A stretch of 64,000 nucleotides of DNA from Bacillota bacterium (GTDB lineage Bacteria; Bacillota; UBA994; PWPR01): NCBI GenBank assembly GCA_028280325.1, contig JANQLZ010000129.1, positions 1-64,000 on the forward strand. Reading direction: 5' to 3'. Numbering within the stretch: the stretch's first letter is position 1; each line of letters starts with the position of its first letter. Of the stretch, positions 62,488-64,000 are shown in pieces. Below the pieces are notes generated by a model, which did not search any database, was not told the origin of the DNA, and saw only the letters and a program-made list of their open reading frames with translations. A program made the position numbers and the translations under genes.

Positions 62488-63027
62488 ATGATTAGAAAGT
62501 ATGCGGATTTTAGAAATATATCATGCTTAATTGACAAACAGTTTAGCCTGACTTATATGGACAACAACGATTTTAAGGGCTATGTTTCCTTAATTCAAAT
62601 TCATAAAGTTACTGATCCAATTGTTGTTAAAGTTGCTGAGCAAGAGATCTGCTTTGCTGACAATAACTATTGCTGGACAAGGCATTTTCCTGATGAGGGC
62701 AACTATAGCCTGATAACCATGTACGATGCGGATCAGGAGGTTATTCAATGGTATTTTGATATCTGCACCGGCAACAAAGTAGATGCTCAGGGGATGCCCT
62801 TTTTTGATGATATCTATTTAGATATATCAATTATGGCGAATGGTGAAATTTATTTGCTCGATGAGGATGAATTAGAGGACGCTTTGACCAATAATATTAT
62901 TACCATAAAGCAATATCAGCAGGCCAGAGCAGATGCTCTGGAGCTGCTGGCTAAAATACGCAATGATGAAATACGGTTATTGAATAAAACAAAAGAGCAT
63001 CTTAATCACTTGCTTACGCTAAGATAA
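62488..63027 (+). CDS. DUF402 domain protein
   Basis: This 179-aa protein matches the DUF402 pattern: WTRHFPDEGNYSLITMYDAD, IQWYFDICTG, FFDDIYLDI and LLDEDELEDAL. DUF402 proteins bind divalent metals and some hydrolyse nucleoside di/triphosphates; members also appear fused to RNA-processing proteins. The Asp/Glu/Tyr core is intact. AAAGG precedes ATG 62488. Confidence 0.8.
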   Translation: MIRKYADFRNISCLIDKQFSLTYMDNNDFKGYVSLIQIHKVTDPIVVKVAEQEICFADNNYCWTRHFPDEGNYSLITMYDADQEVIQWYFDICTGNKVDAQGMPFFDDIYLDISIMANGEIYLLDEDELEDALTNNIITIKQYQQARADALELLAKIRNDEIRLLNKTKEHLNHLLTLR

Positions 63028-63041
63028 TAACAACACTGCGT

Positions 63042-63647
63042 TTACTTTAATACCTTGCGTTCATTTCCTTTGACCAGGATCGGTCTGCTGAAAAAATACC
63101 CCTGAAAGTAGTCATAACCAATATCCCGGGCCAGCCGGTACTCTTCCCGGGTTTCAACCTTTTCAGCTAAGAACTTGGCCTGGCCTGACAGTTCTTGCAT
63201 TATCTTTACCTGCAAATCAATACTGACCTGATTGAATTCAATCTTAATAATATCAGCCAGCTCAATCAGACAGGAATAATCTTTATCAAAAATAAAATCA
63301 TCCAGCGCCAATAAATAACCCTGCTGTTTTAAATGGCGGCAGGCCTCAACCACCTTTTCAGTGATATCAACCCTTTCCAGGATCTCAATCACCACTTTTT
63401 CTCGAGGCAGGGTCAATGGAATCTTTTTTTCGATCAGTTCCCCTGAAAAATTGATAAACGCCCGGCAGCCCAGGGTTAATTCATCGAACTGCATATTTAT
63501 AAAGGCATTGTTAATCAATTCGGAGGTAGCCTGGGTGTCGTCCAGGCTGGAACAGTAATTATCGGTACTTTCACGATACAGTAATTCATAACCAAAAACA
63601 TTCATCTTTCTATCAAATATCGGTTGTCTTGCTACATATATTTTCAT
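63042..63647 (-). CDS. Truncated EAL-domain protein of the EAL-HDOD (YuxH-like) type
   Basis: This 201-aa protein has the start typical of EAL-HDOD proteins (YVARQPIFDRKMNVFGYELLYR). The normal EAL triad reads ELL and the catalytic Glu region IEIL is followed by LALDDF. Most family members are about 400 aa with a C-terminal HDOD domain. Here the frame stops just after the EAL part, so HDOD is missing. It may bind c-di-GMP without hydrolysing it. ATG 63647 has AGGAGC upstream. Confidence 0.75.
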   Translation of the reverse strand: MKIYVARQPIFDRKMNVFGYELLYRESTDNYCSSLDDTQATSELINNAFINMQFDELTLGCRAFINFSGELIEKKIPLTLPREKVVIEILERVDITEKVVEACRHLKQQGYLLALDDFIFDKDYSCLIELADIIKIEFNQVSIDLQVKIMQELSGQAKFLAEKVETREEYRLARDIGYDYFQGYFFSRPILVKGNERKVLK

Positions 63648-64000
63648 AGAGCCGCTCCTAGCTGATAAAAAAATTCACTACCAGTATTATAGCTTAAAAA
63701 CCATGTCAATCATACTAAATTAAACAAATCTTTAAAATTATTACTACCCAACTTAAAGGAATGCCAGCGATATAGCTGATACTTTAAATTATTTTTATTT
63801 TAGTTTTAACAGCCCAATGGGGCGGCAATAATCTGGCAATTATGAGGCACTTTCCTCTCTACTTATAATATGCGGCTAAGAATAAATATACATAATACTG
63901 TAGAAAATGGTCTGAAAATTAAAAACACTCCTGCTATTGAGAAGTGTATCAGTTGGTTGGTTGTTCTATGTATGCTGCTGATTTAATGGGTGTGTTCAGC
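63648..64000. other. AT-rich end of window, no gene recognised
   Basis: No credible reading frame is present. It contains the terminator-like hairpin at 63921-63947. Confidence 0.5.
63921..63947 (-). terminator. Probable terminator of a gene outside the right edge
   Basis: On the minus strand ACACTTCT-7 nt-AGGAGTGT (one G-U) is followed by TTTTT. It points to a minus-strand gene beyond 64000. Confidence 0.55.

Overview
The window looks like the chromosome of a low-GC anaerobic Firmicute (Clostridia or a relative). The evidence is the SigI/RsgI pair, YmaF, BlaI/BlaR1, a zinc-type L31, a GlmL-like aminomutase accessory locus and nickel-pincer (Lar) maturation genes. There is no respiratory chain or flagellar cluster. 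Genes lie mainly on the minus strand. No rRNA, tRNA, CRISPR array or intact insertion sequence was found.

Layout. 0-8 kb: an M24 peptidase, a repeat-rich intergenic island (1.78-2.65 kb), a lone pseudopilin, and a tight operon larB-larC1/larC2-thiT-thiN in which larC is split across two frames. 8-14 kb: an M28-like aminopeptidase, a TolC-like exported protein, a dockerin protein with an orphan response regulator, a MITE-like element and a cluster of six DnaA boxes. 15-26 kb: an SDR, a pilin-like protein, YmaF, a Cys/Met-metabolism PLP enzyme, lysA-dapA-dapB, prmC-prfA with tdk and rpmE, and a radical SAM protein. 27-32 kb: a GlmL-type ATPase with a partner protein and an ArsR-like regulator next to a 30-bp perfect palindrome. 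32-38 kb: hisS, a NERD protein, and blaR1-blaI flanked by near-identical structured repeats.

38.3-46.9 kb is the most notable region. An 11-gene minus-strand operon is preceded by an RNA that closely matches the molybdenum/tungsten cofactor (Moco/Tuco) riboswitch, followed by an intrinsic terminator. The operon encodes an FMN-binding protein, three membrane-anchored proteins with SUOX-fold (molybdopterin-binding-like) domains, one of them carrying a nucleotide pyrophosphatase/phosphodiesterase-type domain, a complete ECF transporter (S, A, A', T), a MobB-like GTPase with a Cys cluster, a kinase-like protein and a YgbA-like protein. Together these suggest an undescribed system that captures, trims and imports molybdopterin-type cofactor. 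This is inference.

47-64 kb: MsrAB, a CPBP protease, a sugar kinase with a D-lyxose isomerase-like protein, a nitrilase, a YqxD-like protein, an HD-GYP protein, tandem oligoendopeptidases F, sigI-rsgI with a very acidic RsgI tail, a decayed REP-associated transposase, a DUF402 protein and a truncated EAL protein. Three intergenic repeat families recur and combine: structured elements with compensating stems, 11-12-nt phased arrays and tandem mini-hairpins.
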